In this document: positions 36,840-44,881 of the stretch, piece by piece
How positions within the stretch are numbered: position 1 is the first letter of the stretch
Layout of the letters: every line of letters starts with the position of its first letter
Source of the DNA: Pantoea phytobeneficialis
Lineage (GTDB): Bacteria; Pseudomonadota; Gammaproteobacteria; Enterobacterales; Enterobacteriaceae
Assembly: GCF_009728735.1 (NCBI RefSeq)
Contig: NZ_CP024636.1
Coordinates: 1,997,211 to 2,061,210 of the forward strand
DNA length: 64,000 nt
Direction of reading: 5' to 3'
Notes under the pieces: model-generated
Seen by the model: the letters and a program-made list of their open reading frames with translations, nothing else
Database searches by the model: none
What the model was told of the DNA's origin: nothing
Position numbers and translations under genes: made by a program

Positions 36840-37109
36840 ATGTTCGGATTCAGGAAAAAGGTCCCGGAAAATAACGGGCAGGATCAGCAGGAAATAGATC
36901 GTCAGGCTGAAAGTATCAGCGAGAAAATAAACGCGCTGGAGCAGCAGCTGGCAAATAATCCACGGGCGGGGGACACGCAAAAACAATTAATGCTGGAATA
37001 TAATCGCGCATTAAGTTTATTTGCCAAAAGCCGCCGTTTTCGTCAGGAGATTGATCCGCTGTTCGTCAAAATCGATGAGCTGCGTAATACCATCCGCAAA
37101 TCGATTTAA
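36840..37109 (+). CDS. Small coiled-coil protein in PTS operon, unknown
   Basis: 89-aa charged, mostly helical protein with heptad-like stretches (DRQAESISEKINALEQQLANN). No known domain recognised. GCAGGAG lies 6-12 nt before the ATG. It sits between the aldolase and EIIA genes with only a 9-nt gap to EIIA, so it belongs to the operon and may be a subunit or regulator of the PTS. Confidence 0.65.
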   Translation: MFGFRKKVPENNGQDQQEIDRQAESISEKINALEQQLANNPRAGDTQKQLMLEYNRALSLFAKSRRFRQEIDPLFVKIDELRNTIRKSI

Positions 37110-37118
37110 GGAGGCGGT

Positions 37119-37556
37119 ATGAGCATCAAACAACTGTTGCAGGAAGCGAATGCGATTCAGGTGGGGATTACCAGCCGTGACTGGCGGGAAGTGATCAGCC
37201 TTGCCGCCCGGCCACTGGTGCAGGGCGGCTATGTCAACGCCTCCTATCCCGAAGCGGTGATTGCCAACACCCTGACGCACGGTGCGTATTACGTGTTTGA
37301 AGAGGGGATTGCCATCCCTCATGCCCGACCGGAAACCGGAGTACTGAAGGATTGCTTCAGCCTGATTGTGCTGGAGGAACCGGTGTCGTTCGACGGCAGC
37401 GACAAGGCGGATATCGTCATCATGTTTGGCGCGCGTGACAGCAATGCGCATATCGAGGAGGGCATCCGCGCGATTGTCACGATGCTGGAGGATGAGGAGA
37501 CGCTGGTGCGACTGCGCAAAGCCAGCAGTGTGGCGGAGGTAATGGACATCCTATGA
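37119..37556 (+). CDS. PTS EIIA (fructose/mannitol/ascorbate UlaC type)
   Basis: 145-aa phosphocarrier with the active-site motif EEGIAIPHARPETG; His68 is the likely phosphorylation site. AAGGAGGCGGT is a near-perfect Shine-Dalgarno before the ATG. The stop overlaps the ATG of the next gene, so translation is coupled. Supplies phosphate to the EIIB above. Confidence 0.87.
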   Translation: MSIKQLLQEANAIQVGITSRDWREVISLAARPLVQGGYVNASYPEAVIANTLTHGAYYVFEEGIAIPHARPETGVLKDCFSLIVLEEPVSFDGSDKADIVIMFGARDSNAHIEEGIRAIVTMLEDEETLVRLRKASSVAEVMDIL

Positions 37557-38131
37557 CAACCCCCACTGAAGAAAAATGCGTGGTGCTGGTCAACGGCATT
37601 CCCGCCTCGGGTAAAAGCACACTGGCGCGCGCGCTGGCGCAGCAATTTGGCCTGCCGGTTTTGACGCTGGATAGCCTGAAAGAGCCGTTTATGGCCAGCT
37701 TTGCGCCGGTGGATCGCCTGCGCAATCGTCAGCTCGGCTGTGCCGCCTATCAGGCGATATGGAAGATCGTCGGCCAGGCACCGGCCAGTTGCGTTTACCT
37801 GATTGATGCCTGGTTTGGTTTTCAACCCAAAGCGGTACTGGAGGAGGGATTGCAACACGCAGGCGTGACGCGGGTGCTGGAACTATGGATGGCGATCACC
37901 CCGGATGAAGTGGTGGCGCGCTATCAGGCACGGCTGGAACAGCGTATGCCGGGGCATCCGGGGGCTGAGTATCTGCCCGAACTGCGGCAACTGGCGGAGC
38001 GGGCGCAGCCGATGGCGCTCGGTCCGGTGTTGCAACTGGATGCCCGCGCGCCGGACGTGGCCGCTGCACAAGCGTGGTTGCAGCGGCAACTTCAGCGTCA
38101 GTCAGCGCGGGCGCTTTCGGCATCGGGTTGA
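37553..38131 (+). CDS. P-loop kinase (AAA/zeta-like phosphotransferase), last gene of PTS operon
   Basis: 192-aa P-loop protein. Walker A is GIPASGKST (15-23); a nucleoside/sugar-kinase-like lid region follows (ARYQARLEQRMPGHPG). Its start overlaps the EIIA stop by 4 nt. Probably a small-molecule kinase acting in the same pathway, perhaps on an alternative sugar, but the substrate cannot be read. The final 34 nt overlap the convergent oxidoreductase gene. Confidence 0.75.
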   Translation: MTTPTEEKCVVLVNGIPASGKSTLARALAQQFGLPVLTLDSLKEPFMASFAPVDRLRNRQLGCAAYQAIWKIVGQAPASCVYLIDAWFGFQPKAVLEEGLQHAGVTRVLELWMAITPDEVVARYQARLEQRMPGHPGAEYLPELRQLAERAQPMALGPVLQLDARAPDVAAAQAWLQRQLQRQSARALSASG

Positions 38132-38961
38132 AAGAAGGCCGCCAGCAGGTCGCTGAGTCGTTGATCGCCTCTGCGGTCGGCTGCCAGCTGGCGGCACACC
38201 TCGCCCAGCGCCTGATACAGGCGATCGGTTGCCAGCTCGCCCTGATTCAGCGTCGCGATTTCATCCATCTCCGCCGCCCAGCGCCAGGCTTTTGGCAGCA
38301 TATCCGGGGCGGCTTTTTTCATTCTTTTCAGGATCTGCGGCTGGCTCTCCGTCATCTCCTCATGCAACGCCTCCGCCGCGCCAACCCGACTGGCGTTAAT
38401 CAGCATCGCTGACACCAACAAGGTGATGCCTTTATTGATCCCGGCGTAGGACATTTTTAGCGCGGATGCCGCGCCGTTTTCCGCCGACATAATGCGCACG
38501 CGCAGGCCCAGGTCGCTCAACTCCGCTAACTGGCTGGCGTGGGGGCCGGAAAACCAAAAGCGTGGCCCGTCAGGATTCTGCTCGCCCGGCGGCAGCCCGA
38601 TAATCGCGCCATCGACAAAAGGTGTGCCGGTGGCTTCAATCACCGCTGCCACCTGTTGCAGCGTTTCCGGGCTGATGGCGTTGCAATCGACGTACAGCGG
38701 TTTGCGCGCCGCCGCCTGTAAATGCGGAGCCATCTGCTGCGCCCAACTCAGGGCGAATTCGGGCGGCACAATAGAAAAAATAATGTCGGCGTCACACAGC
38801 GCAGCTTCAGGGGCATCGATAATGTGCGCGGCGTGCGCGCGTTGTTGTGAGTCGGCAGAGCGTTGGCTTAACGGGCTGATGACGCGCGCGCCGTGCTGGC
38901 TCAGCACCGCCGCAACTGCCGCGCCCATCGCACCCGGTGCGGCAAAGGCAAGGGTTTTCAT
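38098..38961 (-). CDS. 6-phosphogluconate dehydrogenase-like NAD(P)-dependent oxidoreductase (DUF1932)
   Basis: 287-aa protein with Rossmann motif AAPGAMGAAVAAVLSQHGA near 7-25, a substrate region YVDCNAISPETLQ near 100-112 and a C-terminal helical DUF1932-type domain. Substrate unknown. ATG 38961 is preferred; an upstream in-frame start would add 20 residues before the Rossmann strand. Its 3-prime end overlaps the PTS-operon kinase. Divergent from the SDR gene at 39121. Confidence 0.8.
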   Translation of the reverse strand: MKTLAFAAPGAMGAAVAAVLSQHGARVISPLSQRSADSQQRAHAAHIIDAPEAALCDADIIFSIVPPEFALSWAQQMAPHLQAAARKPLYVDCNAISPETLQQVAAVIEATGTPFVDGAIIGLPPGEQNPDGPRFWFSGPHASQLAELSDLGLRVRIMSAENGAASALKMSYAGINKGITLLVSAMLINASRVGAAEALHEEMTESQPQILKRMKKAAPDMLPKAWRWAAEMDEIATLNQGELATDRLYQALGEVCRQLAADRRGDQRLSDLLAAFFQPDAESARAD

Positions 38962-39120
38962 GATGTGGTCCCACGGGAGTGAAAGCATTGAGTGTGGCTG
39001 CGTTTTGTCCGCAATTGGCAAACTCTTTGGTTACAAAGCATGTTTCGTTAATGCGGTGCGTGCAGTATCTACCAGGCTTTTCGATCGTGTGCAGGTATCG
39101 TAACCAATATGGAGAATGTG

Positions 39121-39915
39121 ATGAAAATCGATCTACACGGCAAAACAGCGTTAATCACCGCGTCCACCGGCGGCATTGGTTTCGCCATTGCGCAGGGGCT
39201 GGCCGAGAGCGGGGCCGAAGTAGTGTTGAACGGGCGCAGTGAGGCGTCGGTCAGTCGGGCGCGAGACAAACTCAATGCTGCGGTGGTGGGGGCGAAAATC
39301 CATACTCATATCGCCGATCTCAGCAGCGCACAGGGCGTTGAGACGCTGCTGAAGGGATTGCCTGCCATCGACATTCTGGTGAATAACGCCGGGATCTTTG
39401 GTCCGAAAGATTTCTTTGCCACCGACGATGAGACCTGGGAAGCCTACTGGCAGACTAACGTGATGTCCGGCGTGCGGCTATCACGCGCCTTACTGCCGGA
39501 TATGGTGAAGAAAGGTTGGGGCCGCGTGGTGTTTATCTCTTCCGAGTCTGCGCGCAATATCCCGGTCGATATGGTGCATTACGGCGTGAGTAAAACCGCG
39601 CAGCTTTCTCTGGCACGCGGTCTGGCGAAAGTGGTAGCCGGTTCCGGCGTCACGGTGAATAGCGTGTTACCCGGCCCAACAATTTCGGATGGTTTTGCCA
39701 CCATGATGGCCGACGAAGTGAAACGCACCGGTAAATCGCTGGAGACGCTGGGGAAAGAGTTTGTTATGAGCCAGCGCCCGAGTTCGGTGATCCAGCGGGC
39801 CGCTACCGTCGATGAAGTGGCGAATATGGTGGTGTACGTCTGCTCCACTCAGGCGTCGGCCACCTCCGGTGCTGCGCTGCGCGTCGATGGCGGCGTGGTG
39901 GATGATATTGTTTAA
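39121..39915 (+). CDS. Short-chain dehydrogenase/reductase
   Basis: 264-aa classical SDR. Cofactor motif TASTGGIGFAIAQ (14-26), NNAG near 87-90, catalytic Ser in FISSESARN (about 142) and YxxxK in HYGVSKTAQ (Tyr about 158, Lys about 162). GGAG precedes ATG 39121 by 9-12 nt. It lies next to a KdgF-like/DhuI-like pair; an SDR (DhuD) reduces the DhuI product in the known unsaturated-uronate pathway, so this could be that step, but its sequence is not especially KduD-like and it lacks the KdgR box. Confidence 0.83.
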   Translation: MKIDLHGKTALITASTGGIGFAIAQGLAESGAEVVLNGRSEASVSRARDKLNAAVVGAKIHTHIADLSSAQGVETLLKGLPAIDILVNNAGIFGPKDFFATDDETWEAYWQTNVMSGVRLSRALLPDMVKKGWGRVVFISSESARNIPVDMVHYGVSKTAQLSLARGLAKVVAGSGVTVNSVLPGPTISDGFATMMADEVKRTGKSLETLGKEFVMSQRPSSVIQRAATVDEVANMVVYVCSTQASATSGAALRVDGGVVDDIV

Positions 39916-39945
39916 CCAGGCAGAAAAAGCGCGATTATGTGCGGT

Positions 39946-39994
39946 CCGTAGCGGCGCGATTTATCGCGCAAATCTGTACGCGATTTATCGCGCA
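39946..39994. repeat. REP unit with partial second unit
   Basis: Forward CGTAGCGGCGCGATTTATCGCGC followed by a shortened forward copy GCGATTTATCGCGC, between convergent SDR and cupin genes. Confidence 0.75.
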
Positions 39995-39997
39995 TAC

Positions 39998-40321
39998 TTA
40001 CCCAAGAAAATCCTCACGCTGCGGGGTAAAAGTATCCAGCAGCGTGCCCGCTTCCAGGCAGACACAGCCGTGCACCACATTTGGTGCTTTATACAAGGTG
40101 TCACCGGCGCCCACTTCTTTGGTCACACCGTTGATGGTGAACGCAAAGCGCCCGGAAAGCACATAGGTCAGTTGTTCATGCGGGTGGTGATGCAGTGGAC
40201 CTATCGCCTCTTTTTCAAAGCTGACCTCAACCGCCATCATGCGGCCACCGTGCGCCAGCACCCGGCGGGTCACGCCATTCCCCAAATCCTCAACCTGTGT
40301 GGCATTGCGGTAGATAAACAT
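39998..40321 (-). CDS. KdgF-like cupin protein
   Basis: 107-aa single-cupin protein. The metal site appears in PLHHHPHEQLTYVLSG with a later His in NVVHGCV, and the C-terminus TFTPQREDFLG matches KdgF, which linearises 4,5-unsaturated galacturonate released from pectin into 4-deoxy-5-keto-uronate. ATG 40321 is chosen because GAGGA lies 7-11 nt upstream; ATG 40327 would be too close. It is divergent from the DhuI-like gene and shares its CRP and KdgR sites, which fits a uronate role. The kdgF name is not given outright because many cupins share this form. Confidence 0.75.
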   Translation of the reverse strand: MFIYRNATQVEDLGNGVTRRVLAHGGRMMAVEVSFEKEAIGPLHHHPHEQLTYVLSGRFAFTINGVTKEVGAGDTLYKAPNVVHGCVCLEAGTLLDTFTPQREDFLG

Positions 40322-40339
40322 CGTCATTCCTCGCAGTTG

Positions 40340-40355
40340 TGTGACATAACTCACA
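40340..40355. promoter_or_regulatory. CRP site in the kdgF-like / dhuI-like divergent promoter
   Basis: TGTGACATAACTCACA is a perfect TGTGA-N6-TCACA CRP site. It lies 19 nt before the cupin start and 84 nt before the isomerase start. Confidence 0.82.
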
Positions 40356-40399
40356 AGCAAAAGGGCATTTCTCTGCTGCATTTTACTGTTCTTTGATTA

Positions 40400-40421
40400 A
40401 AATGAAACGGTGTTTCAATTT
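40400..40421. promoter_or_regulatory. KdgR operator upstream of dhuI-like gene
   Basis: AAATGAAACGGTGTTTCAAT matches the KdgR consensus AAATGAAACANTGTTTCATT at nearly all positions, with the palindrome TGAAAC-N3-GTTTCA intact. It ends 17 nt before the isomerase ATG, where a bound repressor would block the promoter. Confidence 0.82.
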
Positions 40422-40438
40422 AATATGAAGGATGGATC

Positions 40439-41080
40439 ATGAAAATCGCGTTAATGATGGAAAACAGCCAGGCGGCAAAAAACGCCACCGTATTAACCCA
40501 ACTGGAGACGGTGGCACAACCGCTGGGTCATCAGGTGTTTAACGTCGGCATGAGCGACGAGCAGGATCATCATCTGACTTATATTCACCTTGGCATCATG
40601 GCCAGCGTGCTGCTCAACAGCAAAGCGGTGGATTTCGTGGTCGCCGGATGCGGCACCGGACAGGGCGCATTGATGTCGCTGAATATCCATCCCGGCGTGG
40701 TGTGTGGCTACTGCATCGACCCGGCTGACGCTTATCTGTTTGCCCAGATCAATAACGGCAATGCCTTGTCGCTGCCTTTTGCCAAAGGTTTTGGTTGGGG
40801 GGCAGAACTCAACCTGCGCTTTATCTTCGAGAAAGCCTTCACCGGGGAGAAAGGGCTGGGTTATCCGCCGGAACGCAAAGAACCACAGGTGCGCAACGCC
40901 GGAATCCTTAACCAGGTGAAAGCGGCGGTGGTCAAAGAACATTATCTCGATACCTTGCGTGCGATCGATCCTGAACTGGTGAAAACCGCGCTGAGCGGCC
41001 CGCGTTTTCAGCATTGCCTGTTCGAGCATGGGCAGAATGACGAGATTGTGCGTTTTGTGCGTGAGGTGGTGGCGCGTTAA
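40439..41080 (+). CDS. RpiB/LacA/LacB-family isomerase, DhuI-like
   Basis: 213-aa isomerase. It begins KIALMMENSQAAKNATVL and carries VAGCGTGQGALMSLN, QINNGNALSLPFAKGFGWGAELN and GYPPERKEPQVRN. These closely follow my memory of DhuI-type proteins, RpiB-fold isomerases that convert 4-deoxy-5-keto-uronate (the KdgF product) to 2,5-diketo-3-deoxygluconate, replacing KduI. The KdgR box and CRP site upstream support uronate catabolism. Alternative: another pentose/hexose phosphate isomerase of the LacA/B family. AAGGATGG precedes the ATG. Confidence 0.8.
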   Translation: MKIALMMENSQAAKNATVLTQLETVAQPLGHQVFNVGMSDEQDHHLTYIHLGIMASVLLNSKAVDFVVAGCGTGQGALMSLNIHPGVVCGYCIDPADAYLFAQINNGNALSLPFAKGFGWGAELNLRFIFEKAFTGEKGLGYPPERKEPQVRNAGILNQVKAAVVKEHYLDTLRAIDPELVKTALSGPRFQHCLFEHGQNDEIVRFVREVVAR

Positions 41081-41092
41081 CCCTCACCCTAA

Positions 41093-41317
41093 CCCTCTCC
41101 CGCAAGCGGGAGAGGGGACCGATCGAGCACATGGCACATCTCTCTCTCCCGCTTGCGTGAGAGGGGACCGATCGAGCATATGGCACATCTCCCTCTCCCG
41201 CTTGCGTGAGAGGGGACCGATCGAGCATATGGCACATCTCCCTCTCCCGCTTGCGTGAGAGGGGGCCGATCGAGCATATGGCACATCTCCCTCTCCCGCT
41301 TGCGGGAGAGGGCCGGG
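41093..41317. repeat. 49-bp tandem repeat array, about 4.5 units
   Basis: The anchor GATCGAGC occurs at 41121, 41170, 41219 and 41268, an exact 49-nt period. Each unit carries the hairpin CTCTCCCGC-TTGC-G(T/G)GAGAG plus a spacer with CGATCGAGCATATGGCACAT. Both ends finish with the fully paired form CTCTCCCGC..GCGGGAGAG. It fills the gap between the convergent isomerase and ABC-ATPase genes and may end both transcripts. Confidence 0.9.
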
Positions 41318-41341
41318 GTGAGGGCAGAAGACCGCCGGGCA

Positions 41342-42106
41342 TCAAACCGCAGCTATCTCCGGATGTCGACTCGCCTCTACCAGCATCTGCGTATATGGCA
41401 CCGCCGCCTGTCCTGCCACCAGCGACTCCACATCCAGCGTTTCAAGCACTTTGCCGTGCTGCATCACCGCAACGCGGTGACACAGATGCGCCACCACGCC
41501 GAGATCGTGGGTGACCATCAGGTATGTCAGATTTTCCTGTTGCTGCAAGTCACTCAGCAAATTAAGAATCTCCGCCTGCACCGAGACATCCAACGCGGAA
41601 GTCGGTTCATCCAGCAGCAACACGCGCGGTTCCAGAATCAGGGCGCGGGCTATCGCCACACGCTGACGTTGACCACCGGAAAGCTGGTGGGGGTAACGCG
41701 TTTGCCAGGCGCGGTTTAATCCGACCTTTTCCAGCATGGTCGTCACGCGCTGTTGCCGCTGACTGATGCCATGAATATGCAGCGGCTCCTCAAGAATATC
41801 GCCAAGGGTATGGCGTGGATGCAGCGAACCGTAAGGGTCCTGAAACACCATTTGTACTTTGCGGCACAGCGGGCGCGTGATGCGGTGCGCCAGCGGTTGA
41901 TCGTCAATCGTCAACTCCCCTTGCCAGTGGTTAAACAATCCGGCGAGGCATTTGAGCACCGTGGTTTTGCCGGAACCGGATTCGCCCACCAGGCCGAAGA
42001 TTTCACCTTCCCGCACTGCCAGGTTAACGTCAAACAGCACCTGATGACGCTGTTCATCCTCGCCAAAACTCAGGTTAAGATTCTGTACCCCGATCATCGG
42101 TTTCAT
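41342..42106 (-). CDS. Opp/Dpp-type ABC transporter ATPase 2 (DppF-like)
   Basis: 254-aa ABC ATPase. Walker A GESGSGKTT (about 40), Q-loop VFQDPYGSLHPRHTL, signature LSGGQRQRV and Walker B VLLLDEPTSALD are all intact. Shorter than DppF because it lacks the long C-terminal oligopeptide-family extension. Last gene of a six-gene operon, 9 nt after the other ATPase gene. Confidence 0.9.
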   Translation of the reverse strand: MKPMIGVQNLNLSFGEDEQRHQVLFDVNLAVREGEIFGLVGESGSGKTTVLKCLAGLFNHWQGELTIDDQPLAHRITRPLCRKVQMVFQDPYGSLHPRHTLGDILEEPLHIHGISQRQQRVTTMLEKVGLNRAWQTRYPHQLSGGQRQRVAIARALILEPRVLLLDEPTSALDVSVQAEILNLLSDLQQQENLTYLMVTHDLGVVAHLCHRVAVMQHGKVLETLDVESLVAGQAAVPYTQMLVEASRHPEIAAV

Positions 42107-42115
42107 GCGTTCTCC

Positions 42116-42991
42116 TTAAGGTTGCAGCCAGCTGGCCTGACGTTGTAGCACCGGCAGCCGTGGACGACGTTGGTCGATATCGGGCAGCGCCGCCAGTAAC
42201 CCCTGGGTGTAGGGATGCTGCGCCCGATCGAGGTCGGTGGCGGCTAGCGACTCCACCACCCGCCCGGCATACATCACCAACACCCGGTCGCAAAAATGGC
42301 GCACCAGATTGATGTCGTGACTGATAAAAATCAGCCCCAGCCCGCGTTGCTTCACCAGATCATCCAGCAGGCCCAGCACCTGCAAGCGCACGGAAATATC
42401 CAGCGCTGAGGTGGGTTCATCAGCGATCACCAGCTCCGGGTCGGTGATCAGCATCATGGCGATCATCACGCGTTGCCCTTGTCCACCGGAGATTTCGTGT
42501 GGATAGAGTTGATACACCCGTTCAGGATCGCGGATGCGCACCACATCCAGCATCGCCAGCGCACGCTGGCGGGCTTCATTGCGCTGGCCGGGGTGATGGC
42601 TGCGCCAGGCTTCGGCGATCTGTTCACCGATTCGCACTACCGGATTGAGGGAGTATTTCGGGTCCTGCATAATCATTGAGATACGTTTCCCCCGGATAGC
42701 ACGCATCTCCGCCGGGGTGGCACGCAGCAGATCCACCTCACCAAATTGCATACGTTGTGCGCTGATCTGTGCGCTTCGCGGATGTAACTGCAACAGGGCG
42801 CGGCCAACGGTGGATTTACCTGAACCGGATTCGCCGACAATCGCCAGTTTCTCCTGCCCAAGCTGGAAAGAGACGCCACGCACCGCCGGGGTAAGCTGGC
42901 GTCCCTGCGCGAAACTGACCTGTAAATCTGCTACGTCGAGTAACGGCGGGGCGTTACTCGCTACGGGGATCGAGGATGTCACGTAAGCCAT
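42116..42991 (-). CDS. Opp/Dpp-type ABC transporter ATPase 1 (DppD-like)
   Basis: 291-aa ABC ATPase with Walker A GESGSGKST, Q-loop MIMQDPKYSLNPVVRIG, signature ISGGQGQRV and Walker B ELVIADEPTSALD, and the C-terminal HPYTQGLLAALPDI motif of the dipeptide/oligopeptide family. Overlaps the preceding permease gene by 38 nt. Pairs with the DppF-like ATPase. Confidence 0.9.
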   Translation of the reverse strand: MAYVTSSIPVASNAPPLLDVADLQVSFAQGRQLTPAVRGVSFQLGQEKLAIVGESGSGKSTVGRALLQLHPRSAQISAQRMQFGEVDLLRATPAEMRAIRGKRISMIMQDPKYSLNPVVRIGEQIAEAWRSHHPGQRNEARQRALAMLDVVRIRDPERVYQLYPHEISGGQGQRVMIAMMLITDPELVIADEPTSALDISVRLQVLGLLDDLVKQRGLGLIFISHDINLVRHFCDRVLVMYAGRVVESLAATDLDRAQHPYTQGLLAALPDIDQRRPRLPVLQRQASWLQP

Positions 42992-43859
42992 CTCCTAAGA
43001 AATTAAACGCCAGACTGTTCACCAGAATCGCCAGACCTGGCACCGTCACCACCCACCAGCACTCCAGCATATAGCTGCGACCGCTGGCGATCATCGCACC
43101 CCATTCCGGGTCCGGCGGCTGTGCGCCGAGGCCGAGAAAGCCCAGCCCGGCAGCGGTAAGAATGATGCCCGCCATATTCATGGTGATACGGATAATCACT
43201 GACGGCAGGCACAGCGGGACAATATGTTTCCACAGCACGCGCAGCGGTGAAGCACCCTGTAAACGCACCGCAGAGATAAAATCCGCCTGCCGCAGCGACA
43301 ACGCTTCGGCACGCGCCAGACGGGCGATCGGCGGCCAGGCGGTAAGGGTAATGGCGATCACCACATGTTCCAGACCAGGACCAAGCGCGGCGACAAAGGC
43401 CAGTGCCAGCACCAGACTGGGGAAGGAGATAAAGATATCGGTGACGCGCATCAGCACGCTATCCACCTTGCCGCCAAAATACCCGGCGGTTACGCCCAGC
43501 AGCAGGCCAAGTGGGCCGACCGTGACCGACACCAGCAGCACGATATACAGCGTGATGCGCGCCCCCCATACCAGGCGGCTGAAAATGTCGCGACCGAATT
43601 CGTCGGTGCCAAACCAGTGCTGCGCGCTGGGGGGACTCAGGGCGTTATTGAGATCCTGAATCAGCGGATGGTATGGCGCGATCCACGGCGCAAACAACGC
43701 CGTTACCAGCAACAACATAATGATCGCGCCGCCAATGGCGGTCAGCGGATTGCAGGCCATACGCCAGATAAACTGGCCGCTACGGGACGCAAAACGGCGG
43801 AAGCGTGCCAGACGCTCCTGCGCCGCGCTGGTGTAAGAGGTATCCAGCGAAATCGTCAT
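42954..43859 (-). CDS. Opp/Dpp-type ABC permease (DppC-like)
   Basis: 301-aa inner-membrane permease with six helices. Contains the family N-terminal HPLIQDLNNALSPPSAQHWFGTDEFGRD-type region (LSPPSAQHWFGTDEFGRD near 85) and the EAA loop (ARAEALSLRQADFISAVRLQGAS near 185). Start overlaps the DppB-like stop (ATGA). Confidence 0.9.
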   Translation of the reverse strand: MTISLDTSYTSAAQERLARFRRFASRSGQFIWRMACNPLTAIGGAIIMLLLVTALFAPWIAPYHPLIQDLNNALSPPSAQHWFGTDEFGRDIFSRLVWGARITLYIVLLVSVTVGPLGLLLGVTAGYFGGKVDSVLMRVTDIFISFPSLVLALAFVAALGPGLEHVVIAITLTAWPPIARLARAEALSLRQADFISAVRLQGASPLRVLWKHIVPLCLPSVIIRITMNMAGIILTAAGLGFLGLGAQPPDPEWGAMIASGRSYMLECWWVVTVPGLAILVNSLAFNFLGDGLRDILDPRSE

Positions 43860-44881
43860 ACTTTAGTCCTCGGGTCGAATACCTGATAAAGCAGGTCAGA
43901 AATCAGGTTAAGCAGGACAAAAATCAGGCCGACCACCAGCACGCAGCCCATCACCGCATTCATATCGCCCAGCATCAGGCTGCCGGTGAGATAGGAACCA
44001 AATCCCGGCCAGGAAAACACCGTTTCGATCAGCACCGCGCCTTCCAGCAACGAACCGTAGGCCAGCGCCACCACCGTCAACAGCTGGACCAGAATATTGC
44101 GAAAGGCGTGTTGCCAGATCACCTGCCACTCGGTCAGCCCCTTCACGCGCGCCGTCAGAATGAACTCCTGCGTCAGTTGCGCCAGCATAAAACTGCGCGT
44201 CATGCGGCTGATATACGCCAGCGAGTGAAAGCCGAGCAGAGAAGCGGGCAGGATCAGATGATTGAGCGCGCTGGCGAACACGCTGCCATTTCCGGCCAGC
44301 AACGCATCGACCAACAGCAACCCGGTGCGGCGCGGCACCAGACCGTCCAGGCTGAAGTCCACCCGTCCGGCACCACCGACCCAGCCAAGATGGGCGTAGA
44401 ACAGCAGCAGGCCCACCATCCCGACCCAAAAAATCGGTGTCGAGTAACCCGCCAGGCTGATGATGCGCACCACATAATCCACCACGCCATTGCGTCGTGC
44501 CGCCGCCCAGACGCCGAGCGGTACACCCAGCCCGGTGCCGATCACAATCGCCAGCGTCGCCAGTTCCACCGTGGCCGGGAAGACGCGCAGGATATCGTTG
44601 ATCACCGGCTGGCCGGTCAGTAGCGCCATGCCAAGATTGCCGTGCAGCAGGCCATTGAGGTAGATGGCAAACTGCACCCACAAGGGTTTATCAAAGCCGA
44701 GTTGATGATAAACCTGCTGATAAGTGGCGTGATCGGCATCCGGTCCGACAATCGCCAACACCGGATCGAGCGGCATCACGCGGCCGATAAAGAAGGTCAA
44801 CAGCAGCAGGCCCATCAGGGTGATCAGCACCTGCCACCCACGGCTGCGAATGCGCCGCCAGTGGCTTCGCGTCAGTTTCAT
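43856..44881 (-). CDS. Opp/Dpp-type ABC permease (DppB-like)
   Basis: 341-aa permease with about six transmembrane helices. LGFDKPLWVQFAIYLNGLLHGNLG near 70-95 and the EAA loop with LTQEFILTARVKGLTEWQVIW are typical of DppB/OppB. Overlaps the binding-protein stop by 4 nt. Forms the membrane channel with the DppC-like protein. Confidence 0.9.
   Translation of the reverse strand: MKLTRSHWRRIRSRGWQVLITLMGLLLLTFFIGRVMPLDPVLAIVGPDADHATYQQVYHQLGFDKPLWVQFAIYLNGLLHGNLGMALLTGQPVINDILRVFPATVELATLAIVIGTGLGVPLGVWAAARRNGVVDYVVRIISLAGYSTPIFWVGMVGLLLFYAHLGWVGGAGRVDFSLDGLVPRRTGLLLVDALLAGNGSVFASALNHLILPASLLGFHSLAYISRMTRSFMLAQLTQEFILTARVKGLTEWQVIWQHAFRNILVQLLTVVALAYGSLLEGAVLIETVFSWPGFGSYLTGSLMLGDMNAVMGCVLVVGLIFVLLNLISDLLYQVFDPRTKV

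Noticed and set aside
39060..39090. KdgR operator before the SDR gene
   Set aside because: Only a TGTTTCGTT half-site; the other arm is absent.
41028..41286. Open frames through the tandem repeat as repeat proteins
   Set aside because: They exist on both strands purely because the 49-bp units lack stops in some frames; no start signals or composition support coding.
41093..41317. Regularly spaced repeats resembling a CRISPR array
   Set aside because: The spacers are nearly identical to each other and no cas genes are near; it is a simple tandem repeat.
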